Assembly: GCA_903906325.1 (NCBI GenBank)
Contig: CAIVJV010000101.1
Location: 1 to 6,485 of the forward strand
Reading direction: 5' to 3'
Source of the DNA: an uncultured Gemmatimonadota bacterium
GTDB taxonomy: Bacteria > Gemmatimonadota > Gemmatimonadetes > Gemmatimonadales > Gemmatimonadaceae
Length of the DNA: 6,485 bases
A model generated the notes under the pieces. The model saw nothing but the letters and a program-made list of their open reading frames with translations. It was not told the DNA's origin and made no database searches. The translations under genes were made by a program, and so were the position numbers. This document shows, piece after piece, positions 1 through 6,204 of this stretch. The stretch's first letter is position 1, and the number at the start of each line of letters is the position of its first letter.

Positions 1-1
1 C

Positions 2-1165
2 CTCACGGCGGGACTCGGCGGGATGGGTGGGGCCCAGCCCCTCGCCGCGACCATGAACGAGGCCGCCTTCCTCGGCGTCGATGTCGATCCCGCGCGGATC
101 CAGAAACGCGTCGACACCGGCTACTGCGATCGCATCACGCACGACCTCGACGAGGCGATGCGGTGGGTCCGCGAGGCGCAGGCCTCACAGCGTGGGCTCT
201 CCGTCGGGTTGGTGGGCAATGCCGCCGATGTCCTCCCCGCGCTCATCGCACGCGGGGACATCCCGGACGTCGTCACCGATCAGACGTCCGCGCACGACAT
301 GCTCCAGGGCTATGTGCCGCATGGGATGACGCTCGCCGAGGCGCATGCGCTCCGGACAGCCGATCCTCAGACCTACGTGCGGCGCTCCACGGCGAGTGCC
401 GTCGTGCATGTGGAGGCGATGCTCGCCATGCAGCGGCGCGGCGCGATCGCGTTCGACTACGGGAACAACATCCGGACCGTCGCGCTCGATGCCGGGGTGA
501 CGACGGCCTTCGAGATCCCCGGCTTCGTGCCGGAGTACATCCGGCCCCTCTTCGCCGCCGGCAAGGGACCGTTTCGGTGGGCCGCCCTGTCCGGGGATCC
601 CAAGGATATCGCGCGCACCGATGCGCTCGTCCTCGAGATGTTCCCCGAGGACGAACACCTCAAGCGCTGGATCACCCTCGCCCGGGAGCGGATCCACTTC
701 CAAGGGCTCCCGGCGCGGATCTGCTGGCTGGGGCAGGGGGCGCGCGCGAGGTTCGGGATGGCGCTCAACGACCTCGTCGCCCGCGGCGAGGTCTCCGCGC
801 CGATCGCGATCGGGCGAGACCATCTCGACACCGGGAGCGTCGCGTCGCCGTTCCGGGAGACCGAGGCGATGAAGGATGGCAGTGATGCCGTCGCCGACTG
901 GGCCATCCTCAACGCGCTGCTCAACGTGGCGAGTGGGGCGAGCTGGGTCAGCTTCCATCATGGTGGTGGCGTCGGGATCGGGAACTCACTGCATGCGGGG
1001 CAGGTCATCGTCGCCGATGGCACGCCGGCGATGCGGGAACGGTTGCAGCGCGTCCTGACCAACGACCCCGGGATCGGCGTCGCGCGGCACGCGGATGCGG
1101 GCTACGAGATCGCCCGGGAGACGGCGGCGCGCGAAGGGATCCAGCTCCCGTCCCTCCATTGCTGA
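2..1165 (+). CDS. hutU: Urocanate hydratase (urocanase), 5'-truncated by the window edge
   Basis: Catalyses the second step of histidine degradation in the cytoplasm, adding water to urocanate to give 4-imidazolone-5-propanoate with tightly bound NAD+ as electrophile (family knowledge). The frame is open from base 2 and the first visible residues read LTAGLGGMGGAQ, the glycine-rich NAD-binding segment of the family. About 387 residues are present against about 550-560 normally, so roughly the first 165-170 residues lie upstream. Visible family blocks include VTDQTSAHD, FDYGNNIR, PGFVPEYIRPLF, GPFRWAALSG, GLPARICW (the catalytic cysteine, codon 722-724), IGRDHLD, RETEAMKDGSDAVADW and SFHHGGGVGIG. 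The C-terminus (VLTNDPGIGVARHADAGYEIA, then LPSLHC) is complete, so this is not a pseudogene as far as can be seen. The stop overlaps the radical SAM start by 7 bp and hutI follows that gene, confirming a hut operon. Identification is very secure; the true start is not visible. Confidence 0.97.
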   Translation, partial: LTAGLGGMGGAQPLAATMNEAAFLGVDVDPARIQKRVDTGYCDRITHDLDEAMRWVREAQASQRGLSVGLVGNAADVLPALIARGDIPDVVTDQTSAHDMLQGYVPHGMTLAEAHALRTADPQTYVRRSTASAVVHVEAMLAMQRRGAIAFDYGNNIRTVALDAGVTTAFEIPGFVPEYIRPLFAAGKGPFRWAALSGDPKDIARTDALVLEMFPEDEHLKRWITLARERIHFQGLPARICWLGQGARARFGMALNDLVARGEVSAPIAIGRDHLDTGSVASPFRETEAMKDGSDAVADWAILNALLNVASGASWVSFHHGGGVGIGNSLHAGQVIVADGTPAMRERLQRVLTNDPGIGVARHADAGYEIARETAAREGIQLPSLHC

Positions 1166-2133
1166 GCGCCCGGTTCCGACCCTGGCATCTCCTGCCGTTC
1201 AGCCTGAAGTACGCGCGGCTCCGGCTCAGACGGCGGCCCGTGCTCGTGAACTTCGAGGTCACGATGCGGTGCAACGCGCGTTGCCCCTTCTGTGACTATT
1301 GGAAGACCTCGTCGGACATGAAGGCGCAGGAGCTCCGCTCCTTCGTCGACGCGGCGGTGGCCTTCGATCCGATGATGATCACCTGGACCGGGGGCGAGCC
1401 GCTGCTGCGTGCCGATCTCGAGGAGTTGGTGCACGGCGTGCATCGCGCGGTCGCTCCGGTCTGGATGACGGTGCTCACCCATGGGGCGATGCTCTCCGTC
1501 GAACGCGCCCGTGCCCTCTGGGATGCGGGGATCGGACAGTTCGGGATCTCCCTCGATTACCTCGACGAGCGCCATGATCGGGCGCGCGGCATCCCCGGGC
1601 TCACCGCGAGGATCCTCACGACCGCGGAGCGCATCCGGTCCGAGGGGATGACCGTGCGCTTCAACACCGTCATCAAGGACGACAACCTCGATGAGATCCT
1701 GCCCATCGTGCGCGCGGCGGAGGCGATGCGCGTCGGCGTCAACCTCTCCGTCTATACGGATTTCAAGAACGGGAACCGCGCGCACCTGCTCGGGCCGGCC
1801 CATCAGCGCCGCGTCGATGCGCTGATCGCCGAACTCCTCGCCTTCAAGCGCCGACGCCGCGGCACGATCTCGAACTCCGATCACTATCTGTCGCAGATCC
1901 CGCGCTGGGTCCGTGGCGACCTGACCACCCCATGCGCGTCTGGGAAGGACACGGTGCACATCGATCCCTACGGGGGGATCCGCCGCTGCCCCGACTTCCC
2001 GACCGATGGGCATTGGCGCGACTACACGGGGTACGAGCCGATCGCCTGCGATCGTTGCTTCTATGCCTGTCGGGGCGAGGCGCAGGCGCCGCTCCGCCTG
2101 AACCGATTCCAGGATCTGGTGGCCTCGCCATGA
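1159..2133 (+). CDS. Radical SAM protein with SPASM-like C-terminal cysteine set, function unknown
   Basis: A 324-residue member of the radical SAM superfamily, whose enzymes reductively cleave S-adenosylmethionine at a [4Fe-4S] cluster. Seen: the CxxxCxxC cluster motif at C38, C42 and C45 (CNARCPFCDYW), the SAM-contacting GGEPL at 78-82, and a TIM-barrel-like middle (FGISLDYLDERHD; RFNTVIKDDN). The C-terminus has C259-x12-G-x4-C277, as in SPASM domains, then C297-x2-C300-x3-C304, which is shorter than the classical second half, so probably one auxiliary Fe-S cluster. The start is the first possible one in frame, a TTG inside the end of hutU, with no clear Shine-Dalgarno, so translation probably depends on coupling. 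GTG at 1240 is an alternative but would remove the basic N-terminal segment FSLKYARLRLRRRP. The stop overlaps hutI as ATGA. No peptide-precursor gene is adjacent. Substrate cannot be told from sequence; PqqE-like, HpnH-like and MoaA-like relatives share this layout. Confidence 0.9.
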   Translation: MLSARFRPWHLLPFSLKYARLRLRRRPVLVNFEVTMRCNARCPFCDYWKTSSDMKAQELRSFVDAAVAFDPMMITWTGGEPLLRADLEELVHGVHRAVAPVWMTVLTHGAMLSVERARALWDAGIGQFGISLDYLDERHDRARGIPGLTARILTTAERIRSEGMTVRFNTVIKDDNLDEILPIVRAAEAMRVGVNLSVYTDFKNGNRAHLLGPAHQRRVDALIAELLAFKRRRRGTISNSDHYLSQIPRWVRGDLTTPCASGKDTVHIDPYGGIRRCPDFPTDGHWRDYTGYEPIACDRCFYACRGEAQAPLRLNRFQDLVASP

Positions 2134-3386
2134 CCCAGCTCTTCCTCAACGCGTCCCAAGTGGTCACCTGCGCGGGCCCGGCACGGGCCCGGCGCGGGAC
2201 GGAACAGGCCGATGCCGTCGTGCGGGACCGGGTCGGGGTCGCCGTCGCCGCGGACGGCACCATCGCCGCCGTGGCCGCGGACGCGGCGCTGCGCACGGAC
2301 TACCCCGCGGCCACGATCGTCGATTGCGCCGGCGGCGTGCTCACCCCGGGCTTCGTGGATTCGCATACCCATGCGATCTTCGGGCGCGCGCGCTACGAGG
2401 AACAGGAGATGCGCGCGGCCGGGATCGGCTATCTCGAGATCGCCAAGCGGGGCGGGGGGATCCACGCCTCCGTGCGTGATCTGCGGAGCCGCACCGCGGA
2501 CGACCTGGCCGTGCTCGCGACCGAGCGCCTGCGGCGTATCGCCGCGCACGGGACCACCACGGTCGAGATCAAGTCCGGGTACGGCCTCTCCCTCGAATCG
2601 GAGCTCACCACCCTCCGCGTCATCCAGCGACTCGCCGCCGAGCTCCCCCTCCGACTCGTCCCGACCTTCCTCGGCGCGCACGAGGTGCCGCTCGAGCATC
2701 GCGAGACGGCGCAGGACCGGGAAGCCTACCTCCAGCGCGTGACCGAGGAGATGATCCCCGCCGTGGCCCGGGAGGGGCTTGCCCGCTTCTGCGATGTGTT
2801 CTGCGAGCCCGGGGTCTACACGGTCCCGGAGACCCGTCGCATCCTCGGCGCCGCTCGTGCCGCCGGTCTGCAGCTGAAGCTCCATGCCGACGAACTCGAG
2901 AACGGGGCCGCCGCTGAGCTCGCCGCTGAGCTCGGGGCGACGAGTGCCGACCACCTGGCGGCCATCTCGGAGCAGGGGATTCGCGCGCTCGCGGCGGCGG
3001 CGACGGTGGCCACCCTCCTCCCGGGCACGATGCTCTTCCTCGGGCGCCCGCGACAGGCTCCGGCCCGCGCCCTCATCGCGGCCGGCGTCCCGGTCGCCCT
3101 CGCCTCGGACTTCAACCCGGGAACGAGCCCCACCGTGAACTTCCCTCTCGTCCTCACCCTCGGCGTCAGTCAGCTGCGATTGAGTGTCGCCGAGGCGTTC
3201 GTCGCCGCGACGGTGAATGGTGCGGCGGCCCTCGGACTCGCGCACCGGATCGGCCAGATCACCCCAGGGTTCGCAGCCGATCTCGCCCTGTTCGATGTGC
3301 GCGACCACCGGGAGATCCCGTACTGGTACGGCGATCGGCGCTGTCAGCGCACCTGGGTCGGAGGGCGCCCCGTACACGCCGGATGA
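2130..3386 (+). CDS. hutI: Imidazolonepropionase
   Basis: Hydrolyses 4-imidazolone-5-propanoate to N-formimino-L-glutamate, the third step of histidine degradation (EC 3.5.2.7), in the cytoplasm. The 418-residue product has the usual family length and the amidohydrolase layout: a small beta domain at each end around a TIM barrel. Metal ligands are all visible: H79 and H81 (VDSHTHAIF), H184 (TFLGAHEVP), H252 (LKLHADE) and D327 (ASDFNPGTSP). The substrate-binding signature GRARYEE (85-91), the KSGYGL block (148-153), E255 and H275 (SADH) are also in place. ATG at 2130 is chosen although the frame stays open upstream to 1932, because the family N-terminus begins here and the upstream stretch is a shadow of the radical SAM gene. 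ATG and the preceding TGA share ATGA, so translation is probably coupled; GGTGG at 2118-2122 is a weak ribosome-binding candidate. Very secure identification. Confidence 0.97.
   Translation: MTQLFLNASQVVTCAGPARARRGTEQADAVVRDRVGVAVAADGTIAAVAADAALRTDYPAATIVDCAGGVLTPGFVDSHTHAIFGRARYEEQEMRAAGIGYLEIAKRGGGIHASVRDLRSRTADDLAVLATERLRRIAAHGTTTVEIKSGYGLSLESELTTLRVIQRLAAELPLRLVPTFLGAHEVPLEHRETAQDREAYLQRVTEEMIPAVAREGLARFCDVFCEPGVYTVPETRRILGAARAAGLQLKLHADELENGAAAELAAELGATSADHLAAISEQGIRALAAAATVATLLPGTMLFLGRPRQAPARALIAAGVPVALASDFNPGTSPTVNFPLVLTLGVSQLRLSVAEAFVAATVNGAAALGLAHRIGQITPGFAADLALFDVRDHREIPYWYGDRRCQRTWVGGRPVHAG
2910..2933 (+). repeat. Perfect 12-bp direct tandem repeat inside hutI
   Basis: The unit gccgctgagctc occurs twice back to back and encodes Ala-Ala-Glu-Leu twice, just after the HADELENG metal-site block of HutI. 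The length is a multiple of three so the frame is kept. Family members commonly have an AELAAELGA-like helix here, so this looks like codon-level similarity within a normal helix rather than a recent expansion. Confidence 0.6.
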
Positions 3387-3412
3387 GCGGGCCACGCCTG
3401 GCCGTCCCATCA

Positions 3413-3430
3413 GGACCGCCACCGGGGTCC
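3413..3430 (+). terminator. Weak hairpin after hutI, doubtful terminator
   Basis: GGACC (3413-3417) can pair with GGTCC (3426-3430) around an 8-nt loop, and a second small hairpin, GGCCA-cgcc-TGGCC, lies at 3390-3403. Both have only 5 bp and neither is followed by a run of T. They sit between the hut genes and the next promoter, the right place for an operon end, but chance pairing in GC-rich DNA is equally likely. Confidence 0.2.
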
Positions 3431-3432
3431 GC

Positions 3433-3469
3433 TTGTCGCGTTTCCGAGGGGGCCGCTAGCTTTGCGCTG
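3433..3469 (+). promoter_or_regulatory. Candidate sigma-70-type promoter giving a leaderless transcript
   Basis: TTGTCG (3433-3438; 4 of 6 to TTGACA) and TAGCTT (3457-3462; keeps the key T, A and final T of TATAAT) are 18 bp apart. The end of the -10 element is 6 nt from the GTG start of the TPR gene, so the predicted transcription start falls on or within a base or two of that codon. The TAG within the -10 is also an in-frame stop, so translation cannot begin further upstream. The only purine-rich stretch, GAGGGGG at 3446-3452, is 16 nt from the GTG, too far for a good Shine-Dalgarno, and lies inside the promoter spacer. This is the sole gap between the two gene groups. Confidence 0.55.
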
Positions 3470-4911
3470 TGACCGACATCACCGAACGCAAGCGGCGCGC
3501 AGCCGAGCTCGAGGCGCGGAATCAGACGGACCGCGCGATCGTGGCCTACCGCGAGATCGTGCGAGCGTTCGACGACGGGACGGCAGAACCGGTCGACATC
3601 CCGCTGTATAACCGGTTGGGGGACCTCCTCCTCAAGACCGGGGAGACCAGCGAGGCGGTGCTCATATGGGAACGGGCCGTCGACCACTATGCGAATGGGG
3701 GGTTCCTCAACCCCGCGATCGCCCTGGCCAACAAGATCCTCCGGCACGCCCCCGGACGGACCCCGGTCCACCTCACCCTCGGTCGCATCCTCGTGGCGAA
3801 GGGTCTCCGGGCCGAGGCACGACAGCATTTCGTCGAGTATGCGGAACGGACCCGTCAGCAGGGTGACAGCGCCGAGGCGTTCCGGGCCCTCCAGGAGTTC
3901 GCGGACCTCGTCCCCGATGCGCACGACGTGCGGCTCCTGCTCGCCGATCAGTTGATCGACGCGAACCGGGTCGAGGAGGCGATCGAGCAATTACAGCTCG
4001 CGCATGGGCGATTGATACGGCAGGGCAGGGTCGCCGAGGCGGAGGGGGTCGCCGACCGGCTCCGCGCCCTCGACCCGGCGGTGACCTTCTCGACCGCGCG
4101 ACAGACCCGCGCCGCCGCGGCGGATGGGCTCGTCTTCCTCGATGTCGGGGCGGTGAACGTCCCGCGTCCGACTGGGGTGTTCGACGGGAGCATCTTCGTG
4201 GAGCCCGCACCACGGCGGTCGACCGCCTCGGAGTCGATCGCGCAGCTGCAACGGCGGGTCGAGTCGGCCGCCAGCACCGGGGATCGCACCCGACTCACCG
4301 CGGCCTTCATGGACCTCGGCGATGCCCTCGTACGGACCGGGGCGCCACAGCGCGCCTCGGCCGTGTTCCAGCGCGTCCTCGATATGGACCCGGAGGATCC
4401 AGACGCGCGCCAGGCCCTGTCGGCGCTGGCTGAGCCCGCGCCTCCGCTCCCTGCGAGGGAGGCGGTGCCCGACGCCCCGGACGGCGCGTGGGGGCGGGAC
4501 CGTACCGACCGCGCGAGTCAGCGCCTTCGAGTCGCCGAACGGCCCCCGGCCGCCGATCACGAGCTCGGCGTCGCGTTTCGCGAGGCGGGGCGCCTCGACG
4601 AGGCGATCGAGGCGTTCCAGCGGGCGCTGCAGACGTCGGGGCAGCGGCTCCGGACCATGGAGGCCTTGGGGCGCTGCTACCTCGCCACCGGACGCGCGGG
4701 CGAGGCACGAAGGATCCTGGAGCGTGCGCTCGCGGAGCCTGAGGCGACCGAACAGTCCGCCGTGGGGGTCCTCCTCCTGCTCGGGCACCTCGCGCTCGCC
4801 CGTGGCGCCGCCGAGGACGCTCGTCGTTATTATCAGAGGGTGTTCGCCGTCGATGAGCGGTTCCGTGAGCTCGTCGATCGCCCCCCTTCGATCGAACGCA
4901 TCGCGACGTGA
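3469..4911 (+). CDS. Tetratricopeptide-repeat (TPR) protein, function unknown
   Basis: A 480-residue soluble protein built of TPR-like helical pairs, a scaffold for protein-protein contacts. The N-terminal block (about 10-190) has repeats such as LYNRLGDLLLKTGETSEAVLIWERAV (46 onward), PVHLTLGRILVAKGLRAEARQHF and VRLLLADQLIDANRVEEAIEQL. A non-TPR insert around 219-245 contains GLVFLDVG (220-227) and FDGSIFVE. A single repeat follows at about 276-310 (MDLGDALVRTGAPQRASAVF), then a Pro/Ala/Asp-rich linker (321-360), then three C-terminal repeats (363-466: HELGVAFREAGRLDEAIEAF, ALGRCYLATGRAGEARRIL, LLLGHLALARGAAEDARRYY). No signal peptide or membrane segment is seen, so it is likely cytoplasmic. 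Start: GTG at 3469 is the first possible codon after an in-frame TAG. It ends in GTGA overlapping the prenyl synthase start. No specific role can be assigned; the operon suggests a link to membrane or envelope processes. Confidence 0.9.
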   Translation: MTDITERKRRAAELEARNQTDRAIVAYREIVRAFDDGTAEPVDIPLYNRLGDLLLKTGETSEAVLIWERAVDHYANGGFLNPAIALANKILRHAPGRTPVHLTLGRILVAKGLRAEARQHFVEYAERTRQQGDSAEAFRALQEFADLVPDAHDVRLLLADQLIDANRVEEAIEQLQLAHGRLIRQGRVAEAEGVADRLRALDPAVTFSTARQTRAAAADGLVFLDVGAVNVPRPTGVFDGSIFVEPAPRRSTASESIAQLQRRVESAASTGDRTRLTAAFMDLGDALVRTGAPQRASAVFQRVLDMDPEDPDARQALSALAEPAPPLPAREAVPDAPDGAWGRDRTDRASQRLRVAERPPAADHELGVAFREAGRLDEAIEAFQRALQTSGQRLRTMEALGRCYLATGRAGEARRILERALAEPEATEQSAVGVLLLLGHLALARGAAEDARRYYQRVFAVDERFRELVDRPPSIERIAT

Positions 4912-5915
4912 CCCCTGAATCCCCCCTCCCCTCCGCGCCGTCCGTGCCCGGCCTCCGTGAGATCCAGGCCCCGATCCGGGACCGGCTCGAGCGCGTACCG
5001 GATGAGATGTGGCGCATCGTCCAGGCCGACGTCGACATCGTCCAGGCGGCGAACGCCCACCTGCGCGGGATGCGGGGGAAGCTCTTCCGCCCGACGCTCC
5101 TCCTCCTCGCCTCCTCCGTCGAGGGGACCCCGGAGGATCGGGCGCTCCCGCTCGCGGCGGTCAGCGAGTTGGTGCACCTCACCAGCGTGGTGCATGACGA
5201 TTCCGTCGATCACTCCGTGCTGCGGCGAGGGCAACCCACGCTCAATGCGCTCTTCAGTCATCAGGTCGCGGTGCTGATGGGCGACTTTCTCTTCTCGAAG
5301 GCGATCGCCGAGTTGGTGCGCTTGGGCGATCTCGAGGCCCTGCGCGTGTTCACGCAGGCCTCCAATGAGATGACGCTCGGCGAGCTCCGGCAGCTGGCCT
5401 CGTTCGATGCGCTCAGTTTCTCGGAGGCCGATTACCAGCGGTTGATCCTCGCGAAGACCGCGTCCCTGGTGGGCGCCGCCTGCGAGATGGGGGCCCTCGC
5501 CGGTGCCCCGCGCTTCCGCGCCCCGATGCGGCAGTTCGGCGAGCGGATGGGGATGGCCTTCCAGGTCGCGGATGACCTCCTGGATTACACCGCGCAGGAG
5601 GAGGTCACGGGCAAGCCGACCGGGCTCGACCTGCGTGAGCACAAGGTGACCCTGCCGCTGATCGCCGCGCTCCCGGTCATGTCCCGTGCGCAGCGTGGTC
5701 GGGTCGACGCCCTCTTCGCGGATCCGGTGCCGAGTGACGAATCGATCGCCGAGGTCGTCGGGATCGTGACGGAATGTGGCGGGCTCGACTACGCGCGGCG
5801 GCAAGGGGAGGCCTGGGCAGCCCAAGCCGACGAGGCGCTCACGGACATCCCGCCCTCCGACGTCCGACAGTCCCTGGCGGATGCCCTCGCCTTCGTCCTC
5901 GACCGGAGAGCCTGA
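4908..5915 (+). CDS. Trans-polyprenyl diphosphate synthase (IspB/HepT-like)
   Basis: Condenses isopentenyl diphosphate onto an allylic diphosphate to make an all-trans polyprenyl diphosphate, most likely the side chain of a respiratory quinone (family knowledge). The 335-residue product has the full signature set: GKLFRP (57-62), the first aspartate-rich motif D97-D98-S-V-D101 followed by LRRGQPT, the second DDLLD at 222-226 (FQVADDLLD), and GKPTGLDLREHKVTLPL. Positions -4 and -5 before the first motif are Ser93 and Thr92, not aromatic; short-chain (C15/C20) enzymes tend to carry bulky residues there, so a long-chain product is favoured, but the exact length cannot be read. H102 occupies a site more often acidic in relatives. 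The GTG start overlaps the TPR stop (GTGA); no good Shine-Dalgarno is visible, pointing to coupled translation. The first 15 residues are Pro/Ser-rich. The stop overlaps the next ATG by one base. Confidence 0.95.
   Translation: MTPESPLPSAPSVPGLREIQAPIRDRLERVPDEMWRIVQADVDIVQAANAHLRGMRGKLFRPTLLLLASSVEGTPEDRALPLAAVSELVHLTSVVHDDSVDHSVLRRGQPTLNALFSHQVAVLMGDFLFSKAIAELVRLGDLEALRVFTQASNEMTLGELRQLASFDALSFSEADYQRLILAKTASLVGAACEMGALAGAPRFRAPMRQFGERMGMAFQVADDLLDYTAQEEVTGKPTGLDLREHKVTLPLIAALPVMSRAQRGRVDALFADPVPSDESIAEVVGIVTECGGLDYARRQGEAWAAQADEALTDIPPSDVRQSLADALAFVLDRRA
5905..5910 (+). promoter_or_regulatory. Ribosome-binding site deciding the start of the small membrane protein
   Basis: GGAGAG ends 4 nt before the ATG at 5915 (core GGAG with a 6-nt gap). 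It supports this ATG over a longer reading frame open back to 5774, whose extra residues are Arg/Gly-rich and lie entirely inside the prenyl synthase gene. Confidence 0.65.
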
Positions 5916-6193
5916 TGGCGACAGGATCCTCGAAGCATCGGCCGGCGTTCCACGCGATCGTCCTCGCGAGTGGATTCATCGTCGGGGGCTTCATGACGCA
6001 TCTGCTGCGCCTCTTCCTCCCGGCCGGCGCGGTGAAGGAGTTCCTGACGACGGGGATGACGGCGGCGGTCGGCCCCCTCTCCCTGGACTTGATTATCATT
6101 AGCATCGGGTTGGGGCCCATCGCGCTCGACGTCTCGCTGCTCAGCATCGTCGGGGTCCTCGCCGCCTACCTCGTCGCGCGCTCGCTGTTCTAA
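5915..6193 (+). CDS. Small DUF4321-like membrane protein
   Basis: A 92-residue hydrophobic protein with a short basic N-terminus (KHRP), a first membrane segment at about 11-29 (FHAIVLASGFIVGGFMTHLL), a middle stretch with Leu-Pro at 35-36 and a hydrophobic SLDLIIISIGLG (about 56-67), and a last segment at about 74-90 (LLSIVGVLAAYLVARSL). The order glycine-rich first helix, LP, then LDL...IG.G...LDVSLLSIVG resembles the DUF4321 family of small bacterial membrane proteins as I recall it; a profile search would settle this. Function is unknown. It overlaps the prenyl synthase stop by one base (TGATG) and lies 11 bp before tatA, so it is probably cotranscribed with both. A link to membrane protein export or lipid metabolism is only inference from position. 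The stretch 6086-6105 is unusually AT-rich for this window. Confidence 0.85.
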   Translation: MATGSSKHRPAFHAIVLASGFIVGGFMTHLLRLFLPAGAVKEFLTTGMTAAVGPLSLDLIIISIGLGPIALDVSLLSIVGVLAAYLVARSLF

Positions 6194-6198
6194 GGGGG
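6192..6198 (+). promoter_or_regulatory. Strong Shine-Dalgarno for tatA
   Basis: AAGGGGG overlaps the TAA stop of the preceding gene and sits 6 nt before the tatA ATG. It is the strongest ribosome-binding site in the window, so tatA may be translated more independently and more strongly than the coupled genes before it, as expected for a subunit needed in many copies. Confidence 0.6.
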
Positions 6199-6204
6199 TC
6201 GTCC

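Noticed and set aside
1102..2013. 303-codon open frame on the - strand opposite the radical SAM gene
   Set aside because: Same codon-phase artefact; the sense strand carries the CxxxCxxC and GGEP motifs.
1932..2129. N-terminal extension of hutI by 66 codons
   Set aside because: The extension overlaps the cysteine-rich end of the radical SAM gene in another frame, and known HutI proteins start near the ATG at 2130.
1159..2133. Peptide-modification (RiPP) cluster around the radical SAM gene
   Set aside because: No small precursor gene, peptidase or transporter fits between the overlapping neighbours; the gene is flanked directly by hutU and hutI.
2061..3422. 453-codon open frame on the - strand opposite hutI
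   Set aside because: Long antisense frames are expected in GC-rich genes; its translation is Arg/Gly/Glu-rich with no recognisable domain, and hutI on the other strand has all its catalytic residues.
4833..5825. 330-codon open frame on the - strand opposite the prenyl synthase
   Set aside because: A shadow of a clearly identified gene; composition is low-complexity (His/Arg/Glu/Gly) and no family resemblance is seen.
5774..5914. N-terminal extension of the small membrane protein by 47 codons
   Set aside because: The added residues are Arg-rich shadow sequence, and a good Shine-Dalgarno precedes the ATG at 5915.
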